NCBI GenBank assembly: GCA_029256725.1
Contig: JAQSXJ010000037.1
Coordinates: forward strand, 1 to 58,688
Reading direction: 5' to 3'
DNA: 58,688 nt
Source of the DNA: Anaerocolumna sp.
GTDB taxonomy: Bacteria > Bacillota > Clostridia > Lachnospirales > Lachnospiraceae
Position 1 is the first letter of the stretch. Each line of letters opens with the position of its first letter. The position numbers were made by a program, and so were the translations under genes. The notes under the pieces were generated by a model that was not told the origin of the DNA, did not search any database, and saw only the letters and a list, made by a program, of their open reading frames with translations. Shown here piece by piece: positions 24,755 to 32,972 of the stretch.

Positions 24755-27357
24755 CAGGCAGAAAGGTAATACTGGCATTTATAAGTCTATTACTGATAAG
24801 TTTTTTTGTGCCGCCTCAGACTATTTTAGGAGCCGAAGAAGAGGATGGACAGCTCTTAACAAATGATAAGCATAACATTAGTATGTCTGTAAATTATGGT
24901 TATGACAATAAGGTGAAATATGGCCGGTATACTCTTGTAACAGGTGAAATTGAAAACAAGGGAGAAAAGTCATTTGCTGGGATTTTCCAGGTTATGATTC
25001 CGAAAGCTACAGATAATGCCTTGTATCAGGAAGCGGTTACTGTTAAGCCCGGTGAAACAAAAAAGGTATCACTGGCACTTCCTATCGTGGATGATACCGG
25101 GTATCTGCAGGTAAAATTACTGAATAAGAAGACTGCTGTTCTGGAACATACTTATAAGCTTACTTTTGGAAATTATGATAAGCTCATTTACGCAGGTGTG
25201 CTGACAGAAGAAGGAGAAAGGCTTTCTTATCTGGATCGTTTGAATCTAAAGCTGTTTTATCTGACTGAAGATACCTTAACAGACAATGCTCTGGGGCTTG
25301 ACTTACTTGATGTACTGATCATCAGCAACTATAAGGTATCAAAGCTTAGCAAAGAGCAGGTGCAGGCAATCACAACCTGGGTAAATAATGGTGGGACACT
25401 TGTTTTAAGTGCGGGCAAATATAATAAGGAAGTAACTGATGTTTTCAAGGACTATCAGATAACTTTTGGCAACGAGACAGAGGCTGTGGATATAAGTATG
25501 CTTTCGCAGGAAAATGATCTGAAGTCTTTAAAACAGCATATTATAGATTGCCAGAAGAGCAGAAGAATGTTTTTATTAGAATTATCTGAGCGTAACCAGC
25601 GACTGATTTCAACGGGAGATAAGAAAAACCTGACAGAAATAATAACCGGGTTGGATTCAGAATATAGAATGAGGGAGTTGTCCGAGGAAAAGATTTCAGG
25701 TTTACAAAAAGCAGTTGTATCAAAGCAGATCACAATGATTGGGCTAAGGGATGGCAGGAGTCTGATAAATGAAGCTGGCAGAGAGCTGTTGTTATACTCA
25801 AAGGTAAATAGCGGCAGAGTACAGCTGTTTGCTTTTGATATAGGACTGACAGAGAGTAATGAATCAATAGCATTATCCATTGTCAGCCAGATAACGAAGC
25901 ATATTAGTGAAGATAACAATATACAACTGGATAATGAATATTATGGTTGGTATATGACAGATGGTTTGCTGAACTCAATCGCTTCTGCCAGGGATAAAAA
26001 AGTTCCGGTTACCTATAAATATTTTATCATAATTGCAGTGTATCTGTTAGTAAGTGGCCCCATAACTTATCTTTATTTAAAAAAGAAGAAGAAGCAGGGC
26101 TTGGGATTAATAATTGTGTCGGTCCTGGTGGTTGTGTTTACAATAATAATTTATGCAGCAGGTACAAAGACACGTATAACGAAACCTTATGCGGAATATC
26201 TAAGGATTCTGGATTATACGGATGCCGGTATGGATAAAATTGATCTATCCCTGACAATGCCAAATAACTATGATTATAGTCTTAATTTTACCAGAAGATT
26301 TAATCTTGTGGAAATGACCGATGCTAATCCTTATACCACTGAAAATCGTTTAGGAAAAAAGGTAGACTTTGACAATGCAGATAAGATCATTCGCTACGAA
26401 AGTGAAGGAGTTAAACTTACCGTAACAGATAATCCGGCATTTAACCCGGTGTATTTTCAGGGAATCTTTCAAACAATGAAAGAGGGAGAGGAAATAACAG
26501 GAGAGCTGACCCATACCGGTAGTGGAATAAACGGAACCTTAAGAAATAATTACGATTATGACATCAGTGATGCCATATTGATATGTGATGGCAGGTTGAT
26601 TGATATCGGTTATCTGAAAAAAGGTCAGGAGATTAATTTAAAGAATGAGAATGGGACATATCTTCTGTCCATTGATGATTTATATAGTACTTCCTTAATT
26701 AAAGGGATGACAGAGTTGTCGGAAGAGGGGAAAGACGGGAATGAAAATGCAAGGCTGAACCAACTGATATCTCTAATGGTGGAATATAACTTTACTCAGG
26801 GTGAATATTCCAATTGCATTATCGGATTAAAAGTAAATGACCAGGAAGGCATTCAAACCGCAGAGGAAGGTGATCAGCTGTTGTCTCAAATATCTTCTCT
26901 TATGAAGACAGAAGGCACGACCCTTGTTAAATTGCCTGTAAAGGTAGATAACCATTTTGCAGATAAGGAATATGTGTATACCATAGATGGTAATATCCAA
27001 TCAGAGGGAATGAAAATGAATGGATATTATGCCGGCAGATATATGACAAATGACAGTATCACTCATACCTATCAGTTTCCTGCGGATGAGAAAATTACTA
27101 ATTTTACTTTTGCAAAAGCACAGAATCTGAAGGTACTAAGCAAATATACCCAGAATTTTGTGGGAAGTGTATTCTTTTTGAATGTTAATACTGGTAGATA
27201 TGAAGAAGTCTTTAACGGAACTTATGATTTAGATCTAAAGGCATCGGATTATCTTACAGATAATAATATACTAACAGTTCGCTACAGACAGGAATCTTCT
27301 TTACAGGAGTATCAGGTGGTATTACCTCATATATCCTATTGGAAGGAGGCAAATTAA
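24751..27357 (+). CDS. Large exported membrane protein of unknown function, ABC-transporter-associated
   Basis: The 868-aa product has an N-terminal signal sequence (cleavage near ILGAEEE, about residue 28). A beta-sandwich-like domain (about 40-135) is followed by a Rossmann/glutamine-amidotransferase-like segment (LLDVLIISNYKVSKLSKEQV, WVNNGGTLVLSAG) at about 185-240. Two membrane spans at about 425-445 and 450-470 are separated by KKKKKQG, and about 390 residues after the spans face outside. The layout recalls GldG-like auxiliary proteins that work with an ABC ATPase and ABC-2 permease. It is coupled to the kinase (4-base overlap) and to the ATPase (1-base gap). Function is not established. 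Confidence 0.8.
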   Translation: MTGRKVILAFISLLLISFFVPPQTILGAEEEDGQLLTNDKHNISMSVNYGYDNKVKYGRYTLVTGEIENKGEKSFAGIFQVMIPKATDNALYQEAVTVKPGETKKVSLALPIVDDTGYLQVKLLNKKTAVLEHTYKLTFGNYDKLIYAGVLTEEGERLSYLDRLNLKLFYLTEDTLTDNALGLDLLDVLIISNYKVSKLSKEQVQAITTWVNNGGTLVLSAGKYNKEVTDVFKDYQITFGNETEAVDISMLSQENDLKSLKQHIIDCQKSRRMFLLELSERNQRLISTGDKKNLTEIITGLDSEYRMRELSEEKISGLQKAVVSKQITMIGLRDGRSLINEAGRELLLYSKVNSGRVQLFAFDIGLTESNESIALSIVSQITKHISEDNNIQLDNEYYGWYMTDGLLNSIASARDKKVPVTYKYFIIIAVYLLVSGPITYLYLKKKKKQGLGLIIVSVLVVVFTIIIYAAGTKTRITKPYAEYLRILDYTDAGMDKIDLSLTMPNNYDYSLNFTRRFNLVEMTDANPYTTENRLGKKVDFDNADKIIRYESEGVKLTVTDNPAFNPVYFQGIFQTMKEGEEITGELTHTGSGINGTLRNNYDYDISDAILICDGRLIDIGYLKKGQEINLKNENGTYLLSIDDLYSTSLIKGMTELSEEGKDGNENARLNQLISLMVEYNFTQGEYSNCIIGLKVNDQEGIQTAEEGDQLLSQISSLMKTEGTTLVKLPVKVDNHFADKEYVYTIDGNIQSEGMKMNGYYAGRYMTNDSITHTYQFPADEKITNFTFAKAQNLKVLSKYTQNFVGSVFFLNVNTGRYEEVFNGTYDLDLKASDYLTDNNILTVRYRQESSLQEYQVVLPHISYWKEAN

Positions 27358-27358
27358 A

Positions 27359-28285
27359 GTGTTAACCATTCAAAAACTGACAAAAAGCTATGGAAAATTT
27401 CTGGCCTTGGATCAACTGGATCTTAGAATAAAGCCGGGAGAAATTTATGGTTTTGTAGGACCTAATGGTGCAGGGAAAACCACTACCATGAAAATTTGTG
27501 CCGGATTAATGAAAGCGGATTCGGGTGAAGTATTTATAGATGGTATTAATGCCTTAGAGAATAACAGGGAACTTAAGAAAAGAATCGGTTATATGCCGGA
27601 CTTTTTCGGAGTATATGATAATCTAAAGACGATTGAATACATGGAGTTCTATGCTTCAATATATGGTATTACAGGAAAAGAAGCCAGAACTTTATGTATG
27701 GAGCTGTTGGAGTCAGTTCAGCTTAAGGATCAATATGATAATTATGTTGACAGTCTCTCCCGTGGAATGAAGCAAAGACTCTGTCTTGCCAGATGCCTGG
27801 TACATGGACCAAAACTGCTGATACTGGATGAACCCGCTTCCGGTCTAGATCCCAGAGCGAGAGTAATTATGAAAGATATACTGAGAAGGCTCAGTGCAGA
27901 AGGAATGACGATACTTATCAGCTCACATATTCTTCCGGAGCTGGCACAGATCTGCACCCACGCTGGAATTATTGAAAAAGGAAAACTGGTCCTCTCTGGC
28001 TCCATCGAAGAGATTACCTCGGCCAGAGGCAATGCCAGACCTATTGTTTTGCGGATGGTAGATAACCAGGAGGCAACCTTAAGAACTATAAGAGATAATC
28101 CTTTTACCAAAAAGATAACGATTCTTGAGAATGTAGTGAGTCTATTGTTTACGGGAAATCAAGAAGAGGAAGCAGCATTGCTTACTTCTATCATACAGGG
28201 AGGAGGACTTATATCCTCTTTCGCAAGAGAAGAAAGCAGCCTGGAAGCCCTGTTTCTGCAAATAACTCATGAGGAGGGAAGCTGA
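27359..28285 (+). CDS. ABC transporter ATP-binding protein (CcmA/GldA-like)
   Basis: The 308-aa product has Walker A GPNGAGKTTTMK (about 35-46), a Q-loop region, signature LSRGMKQRLCLAR, Walker B LLILDEPASGLDP and the H-loop His in LISSHILPEL. A C-terminal extension of about 90 residues is typical of ATPases paired with ABC-2 permeases. It starts at GTG 27359, with GGAGG at 27344-27348. It pairs with the permease next door, whose ATG lies 3 bases after its stop. Confidence 0.93.
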   Translation: MLTIQKLTKSYGKFLALDQLDLRIKPGEIYGFVGPNGAGKTTTMKICAGLMKADSGEVFIDGINALENNRELKKRIGYMPDFFGVYDNLKTIEYMEFYASIYGITGKEARTLCMELLESVQLKDQYDNYVDSLSRGMKQRLCLARCLVHGPKLLILDEPASGLDPRARVIMKDILRRLSAEGMTILISSHILPELAQICTHAGIIEKGKLVLSGSIEEITSARGNARPIVLRMVDNQEATLRTIRDNPFTKKITILENVVSLLFTGNQEEEAALLTSIIQGGGLISSFAREESSLEALFLQITHEEGS

Positions 28286-28287
28286 TT

Positions 28288-29205
28288 ATGCTTAGAGTAA
28301 ATCCGGTATACCAAAAAGAACTAAGAACAAATGCCAGAAGCTTTAAGACCTATCTTATTATATTTGCTTTTAACGGATTGCTTTCCCTGTTCGGACTGCT
28401 GACTCTGTATCTAACCTTTGAGTATAAACAAGGACTTGGCGGCAGTGTACAATATTCAGATGTGCTGGAAATCTATACGATAATAACTGCTGTTGAATTC
28501 TTTCTGCTGATGCTGGTGGTGCCGGCAGTAACAGCAGGTTCTGTTTCGGGAGAAAGGGAAAGACAGACACTGGAAATACTTTTAACCACCAGATTAACAG
28601 CAGGTTCTATAATAAGAGGAAAACTTCTTTCTTCTATTAGTATGATGCTGTTTCTGACCTTTTCCAGTTTACCGGTCATGGCGCTGGTATTTACAATCGG
28701 CGGCATAACCCTGAGAGATATGGTGGAGTTCTTGCTTTTAATTATTATAACAGCTGTCTATTTGGGAAGTATAGGTATATTCTTTTCTGTGCTGTTTAAG
28801 AAATCCACTTCGGCAACGGTGGGAACCTTTGGAAGTGTTCTGGTATTGAGTTTTGGAACAATTGGAATAACCATGGGAATACATTTTATTATGCAAATGC
28901 ATCTGAATAATACATTAGATAAAGTAACTTCATATGCACAAGCGGATATTGGGAATTGGATGCTGCTATTATTGTTCAATCCTGTAGTTACCTTTCTCTC
29001 TGTATTAAAAGACCAGACAGGAATAGCCACTCAGGTATCTTATCTGTTTGATAATGTGGGGAGTGTTTCACCGGCATTAAGGGATATTTGGTTTCCTTTA
29101 AGTTCTGCAGTACAGCTTATAATCGCAGTAGTATTATTGGTTATATCAACTGCAATTCTAAATCCTTGCAGAGGTAAAGGCGGAAAAAACACTTTCAACT
29201 CATGA
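28288..29205 (+). CDS. ABC-2 type permease (GldF-like)
   Basis: The 305-aa product has about six hydrophobic spans: near 20-45, 60-85, 105-135, 145-170, 180-205 and 275-295. It also has the family phrase VSGERERQTLEILLTTRL after the second span, typical of ABC-2 permeases. It should form the membrane channel for the preceding ATPase, with the 868-aa protein as an extracytoplasmic partner. The transported substrate is unknown; export of a peptide, lipid or wall component is likely from the family. It is the last gene of the operon. Confidence 0.88.
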   Translation: MLRVNPVYQKELRTNARSFKTYLIIFAFNGLLSLFGLLTLYLTFEYKQGLGGSVQYSDVLEIYTIITAVEFFLLMLVVPAVTAGSVSGERERQTLEILLTTRLTAGSIIRGKLLSSISMMLFLTFSSLPVMALVFTIGGITLRDMVEFLLLIIITAVYLGSIGIFFSVLFKKSTSATVGTFGSVLVLSFGTIGITMGIHFIMQMHLNNTLDKVTSYAQADIGNWMLLLLFNPVVTFLSVLKDQTGIATQVSYLFDNVGSVSPALRDIWFPLSSAVQLIIAVVLLVISTAILNPCRGKGGKNTFNS

Positions 29206-29266
29206 TTTTGAGTCTGCCAAAGAGGACATGAGGTATAAATAAGAAATGAAATAAGCGGAAACAAAA

Positions 29267-29305
29267 TAGCCACCGGCTTTCCTGAGAGCAGGTAACCGAT
29301 GGCTA
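29267..29305 (+). terminator. Hairpin after ABC operon
   Basis: TAGCCACCGG at the left pairs with CCGATGGCTA at the right, and the stem continues inward through CTTTCCTG/CAGGTAA. The T tract after it is short, so it is only a candidate terminator for the operon starting at 22831. Confidence 0.45.
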
Positions 29306-29423
29306 ATTTCTGGAATATGAAAATGGAAGAAGAATAATATAGATTCATTATAACATATAAAAATAAAAAAGGTAGTGTTTTTTTAACTTTTTTTAAAATT
29401 CTTTATGATTAATTTGAAAATAG

Positions 29424-30248
29424 TTACTTATCAACCCTTTCTGCAAAATTCTCTGCAAATATTCGGATATTTTTGGAAATCCTCAGCTTGTGATATAGCT
29501 TTGCATACTCAATCTCATCAGCATCGGTTACATAATTTGTTGGAAAGTTTTTCAAAAAGCCACTACGTCTTAAAGTGTCAGCCGCTTTGTTGTAGGCAAT
29601 GGCTGCTTCTTTTTCTGTTGAATAGCGACCCACGACATAATCGCCTTCAATATGGATTTTAGCAATATAACAAGGATGCCCCTTCCATTTGGAGTAATAT
29701 ACTCCATGATAAGGATTAATTACTTCTATATTACTGTATCTTAAATCGCGTTCGTTTCCATTAATGTATCTAAAATCTCTGCCAGGAACAGCGTAATTCT
29801 TTATGCCATAACGGGATAGGATACTAACCTGCATACCATAGTCTGAAACAAAGAGGTGGCCTCCGCGAATCATTATTTTGTGGTGACCGTAATAAAACAA
29901 ATCGTCGGTATCAAAAATATAGAAGCTATCTTTATCTATATAATATAAGAAGAAATGCTTTCGCAGATAGATAGGATTTCTTATATATATGCCGTTATCC
30001 CTGAAATTCATCAAAATAACCCATTTCTCAAAGTCCAATCCAAAACTTTTGTCATAATCGGTAAGTGTGTAGATTCCTTCTCTTAGAATAGCATTTGCCG
30101 TCTCATAAGCCTTGTTCCCTAAGGTGATATCATTAAAACTGCCGAGGCTGATGTGCTTATTTCGATAAGTGATGCCAGCTCGGTAATAAATCTCACCATT
30201 TTTCTTACTTGCCTTTGTTAAACCCTGATATGATGACAAAGATTTCAC
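29424..30248 (-). CDS. AP2-domain protein with degenerate HNH-like centre
   Basis: The 274-aa product ends with a clear AP2-type DNA-binding domain at about 180-240 (HGVYYSKWKGHPCYIAKIHI, then VGRYSTEKEAAIAYNKAA and NFPTNY). A weaker AP2-like unit lies at the N-terminus (about 6-55: YYRAGITYRNKHISLGSF). Between them, residues about 120-178 line up with the HNH part of HNH-AP2 homing endonucleases (NGNERDLRYSNIEVIN), but the expected Asp-His catalytic pair is missing. It is monocistronic, on the minus strand, with AGGAGG before its ATG. A MITE lies 9 bases upstream of its start. It may be a domesticated or decayed homing endonuclease or a DNA-binding regulator. Confidence 0.7.
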   Translation of the reverse strand: MKSLSSYQGLTKASKKNGEIYYRAGITYRNKHISLGSFNDITLGNKAYETANAILREGIYTLTDYDKSFGLDFEKWVILMNFRDNGIYIRNPIYLRKHFFLYYIDKDSFYIFDTDDLFYYGHHKIMIRGGHLFVSDYGMQVSILSRYGIKNYAVPGRDFRYINGNERDLRYSNIEVINPYHGVYYSKWKGHPCYIAKIHIEGDYVVGRYSTEKEAAIAYNKAADTLRRSGFLKNFPTNYVTDADEIEYAKLYHKLRISKNIRIFAENFAERVDK

Positions 30249-30256
30249 CTCCTGAA

Positions 30257-30439
30257 CTAGGGTGTGTCTGAAAATTCATTGTACCGTTCTGAATGCCCCA
30301 CTTTGCGGTATTCTGCGTTGCAATTTTGGGAACGTAACACCACTACGTTCCCAAAATTGCGCCTTGCCGTTTTTCGCAAATTGCCTCCCACAAAGTGGAA
30401 CCTCCAGCCCGGCACAAGCAGTTCTCAGACACACCCTAG
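30257..30439. mobile_element. MITE-like element, copy 2
   Basis: A 175-bp element (30261-30435) begins GGGTGTGTCTGAAAATTC; the complement of its right end reads GGGTGTGTCTGAGAACTG. CTAG flanks both sides (30257-30260, 30436-30439). Its centre contains a second dyad, TTGGGAACGTA / TACGTTCCCAA. It carries no transposase and no believable gene. It sits at the 5' end of the AP2 gene, so it may contribute or disturb its promoter. Confidence 0.82.
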
Positions 30440-30519
30440 GTTGAGAAAAGATATATTATGTGTTCTGATTGTGAAGCATTGCAGAAACGGCGTTTAATTT
30501 TATGGTTTGTAGCACAGCA

Positions 30520-30613
30520 TAATCACGGCATAATGACATGCGCTCAGCAGTGCCAAGTCCCACAAAGCAGAACATGTAGTTTGGCACAAGCAGTTTTTAA
30601 ACACACTCTAAGC
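30520..30613. mobile_element. Degenerate right half of a third MITE copy
   Basis: From about 30556 the sequence TCCCACAAAGCAGAACATGT, then GGCACAAGCAGTTTTTAAAC and ACACTCTAAG match the right end of copies 1 and 2 with many substitutions. Upstream to about 30520 the similarity fades. The left end is not recognisable. It is evidence of older insertions at this spot. Confidence 0.55.
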
Positions 30614-31309
30614 GTACATGTATGAAAGTAAAAAAATGGGATATAATTATAAATGTACATAAGCTTTATATTACACTTATTGTATAAGAAGAAACTCCTA
30701 AAATCAATGAGGAAAATGTAGTAAGAGAATTGACTGTTAGGAGAAAGTTTGTTCTATCAAAATAGAAAATTCAAAAAGGAAAGACAGGAGGTAAGGAATA
30801 TCCGGAATAGCTATAATTGAGCGGGATAAGCTGAACATATACCGCAAATATAATATTACATACATATTAACGGAAGTAACACAATTGTAACAATGTACAG
30901 GGCAAAAAATCCATGAAATACAGGGTTTTAGGGTGCGATTCAGAAAAAAATCATGTCAATCATGAATAATGTACCAAAAATGGTTTAAAATATTTAATAA
31001 GTCCTTAACATTTAGTTAAAAAATGTTTGTGCGTAATGCACAAAGAGGAATGCTTAAAAGAAAATCAAATTATGCATAAAGATACTTGAGGGGAAAACGG
31101 AACTGGTTAAGGTTATCGTTTCTTCCAAAGTTTGCATAGAGTTATTGACAGTAAAAGGCGAGATGATATAATTCATGAGAACCTCTTAACGGAAAACAAT
31201 GCCTGTGATTCTTTTAAGCGGTCAACAGTCCACAGACTATTTATGACAATAGAATAACAAAGGCGATATTTTATTGAAGTAATATCAAAAAAGAAAAGAG
31301 GATGTATAT
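30614..31309. other. Non-coding gap upstream of the SleB-like gene
   Basis: About 700 bases carry no convincing CDS. They contain a perfect dyad TTTGTGC-GTAAT-GCACAAA (31026-31044) that could be an operator, and one good promoter (31145-31172). The rest is A+T-rich, with no recognised riboswitch or RNA family. Confidence 0.45.
31145..31172 (+). promoter_or_regulatory. Promoter upstream of the SleB-like hydrolase gene
   Basis: TTGACA (31145-31150) is a perfect -35 box and TATAAT (31167-31172) a perfect -10 box, 16 bases apart. The leader to the ATG at 31310 would be about 130 bases, long enough for post-transcriptional control. Confidence 0.65.
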
Positions 31310-32560
31310 ATGCTAAAAATACACTCGTTTCTTCAAAGGGCTCTTAAGCCGGTAAAAGAAATGTTACCTCTCACCGGCAGAAGTAAAGCGGGAATCACAG
31401 CAGTAGTACTTTATGCTGCCCTTTCATGCTTTCTGATACTGAGCCCGGATACTATCTACGAACATTCCAGCAGAACGGAAGCTCCTGTTTATACATCGGG
31501 AAATTCCAATAAGGAGTCAGAAGAGGTAGGCGAAGAAACAGCGATAGAAGCAATTGTACGAATGAATCCTGTATATTTTAAGGGGTACATTGTACAAGGC
31601 GGTTTAGAAGCCTATGGTACCCAGTACGTAAATCCTTATGTTTCCTTCATGCAGAGCATGATAACCAAAACAGCAAAAAACGATTCTAATATTACAGCAG
31701 ACAAATTATTAATGGAAGAAGAGAAAAAATCGGCAGAAAATAGCCTTGCATCAAAATTAAGTATAACAACAAACTTAAATCTGTTGCCAAAAGAAGAAAA
31801 CATTAGTTTACAGGCAGAAGAAAACTCGGACAACCTTAACAGCATTACTGAGATAATGGGAGCAGCAGAAAAGAAATCAGCTGAGACCGTTACAGCAGAA
31901 AAGAATACTGCAAAAGGGGTGAGTGCAGCATCAGAAAAGAAATCAGCACAAACTGAGAATACTGATTCAAATAGGAAGACAACAGAGACAGAGAAAACAA
32001 CTGCAGTAAAAAAAGCTGCAGCAGCGGAGAAAGAAAAAGATGCAAGTGTAACCGAGAAAAAAGACACTAGTTCGAAAAAAGCAGTACAGGCAGCTGCAAA
32101 AAGTAAGGTTGATAGTAGTTCAACCAAAGAGAAAACCATTAAAGATACTGCAAAGAAAACAGAAAACAAAATCAAGTTAAATGAAGAAGATACTGGAGTT
32201 CTTCAAAGAATCGTTGAAGCTGAAGCAACAGGTGAGGACATAAAAGGAAAGATGTTGGTCGCAAACGTCATCCTGAATAGAGTTAAAAATAAGGATTTCC
32301 CTGATTCGGTAAAAGCCGTGGTATTTCAAAAAAGCGGCAGCACCTATCAGTTTTCACCGATAAAGGACGGAAGATATTATTCCGTAAAAGTGTCGGAAAG
32401 TACCAAAAAAGCAGTCAATCGTGTACTGCAGGGAGAAGACTACTCCCAAGGGGCGCTGTATTTCTCGGCAAGAATAAGAGCCGATAAAAACAGCATGAGC
32501 TGGTTTGACCGCCACCTAACATACCTGTTCAAGCACGGAGGACATGAGTTCTTCAAGTAA
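31310..32560 (+). CDS. Cell wall hydrolase, SleB-like (Hydrolase_2)
   Basis: The 416-aa product has an N-terminal membrane anchor/signal (about 27-45, ending LILSPDTIYE). A low-complexity linker rich in Lys, Ala, Glu and Thr runs from about 100 to 290. A C-terminal Hydrolase_2 domain follows at about 297-415, the lytic transglycosylase fold of spore cortex-lytic SleB and CwlJ. Key parts are EAEATGEDIKGKMLVANVIL, with the presumed catalytic Glu in EAEATGE, then NRVKNKDFPDSV and QGALYFSARI. The long charged linker suits a wall-spanning enzyme. The role may be germination or vegetative wall turnover; no YpeB partner gene is next to it. Confidence 0.85.
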   Translation: MLKIHSFLQRALKPVKEMLPLTGRSKAGITAVVLYAALSCFLILSPDTIYEHSSRTEAPVYTSGNSNKESEEVGEETAIEAIVRMNPVYFKGYIVQGGLEAYGTQYVNPYVSFMQSMITKTAKNDSNITADKLLMEEEKKSAENSLASKLSITTNLNLLPKEENISLQAEENSDNLNSITEIMGAAEKKSAETVTAEKNTAKGVSAASEKKSAQTENTDSNRKTTETEKTTAVKKAAAAEKEKDASVTEKKDTSSKKAVQAAAKSKVDSSSTKEKTIKDTAKKTENKIKLNEEDTGVLQRIVEAEATGEDIKGKMLVANVILNRVKNKDFPDSVKAVVFQKSGSTYQFSPIKDGRYYSVKVSESTKKAVNRVLQGEDYSQGALYFSARIRADKNSMSWFDRHLTYLFKHGGHEFFK

Positions 32561-32676
32561 TTGAATTATCCGTAACATCAATTCGTAAAACATAAGCATA
32601 CTAAGTGATAATACTTTAGTGGCGTTATGCAGGGATAGATGAAAGGAACATTCAAGCAATAGAACAGGATAAAAAG

Positions 32677-32727
32677 AGGACGTTCAGAAAAGTGATGATA
32701 CACTTTCCTGAGCGTCCTTTTTTTGTA
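32677..32727 (+). terminator. Terminator after SleB-like gene
   Basis: AGGACGTTCAGAAAAGTG (32677-32694) pairs with CACTTTCCTGAGCGTCCT (32701-32718), an 18-bp stem with two G-T-type pairs, followed by TTTTTTT. It is a strong intrinsic terminator. Confidence 0.88.
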
Positions 32728-32751
32728 CTGGTATTTTACTTTAGTAAGGTA

Positions 32752-32780
32752 TTGTACATCAGTACTGAAAATGATATAAT
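32752..32780 (+). promoter_or_regulatory. Promoter of thrC
   Basis: TTGTAC (32752-32757) and TATAAT (32775-32780) are 17 bases apart. The leader to the thrC ATG would be about 185 bases. No T-box or other threonine-sensing structure was recognised in it. Confidence 0.6.
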
Positions 32781-32972
32781 ACAACGAAAATAAGAGTTTA
32801 TAATAGAATTTGAATTATAACATTTATTAGTATAATGATAATCACATAAACTGATTAAGTGGTTAAAAATGTGATTGTCATTCTTGAAGCTGGAAGTACA
32901 ATAATATTACTTGCTGTATCACAGGCTAAGTATTTGAAATATTATTATAAATGCACAAAATGGAGGAAAACT

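Noticed and set aside
30262..30497. Two short frames inside MITE copy 2
   Set aside because: They lie within the terminal-repeat element, use unrelated frames and are not kept in copy 1; best explained as chance frames.
30614..31309. Cyclic-di-GMP riboswitch in the leader of the SleB-like gene
   Set aside because: Some GGGTGCGA/ACAGGG words suggested GEMM, but the conserved loop and receptor order are missing.
31636..32175. Long minus-strand frame opposite the SleB-like gene
   Set aside because: It is a Phe/Ser/Val-rich shadow of the Lys/Ala/Glu-rich linker of the real gene and has no Shine-Dalgarno or domain.
32781..32972. T-box or threonine riboswitch before thrC
   Set aside because: No T-box motif (TGGNACCGCG-like) or specifier stem was found in the leader.
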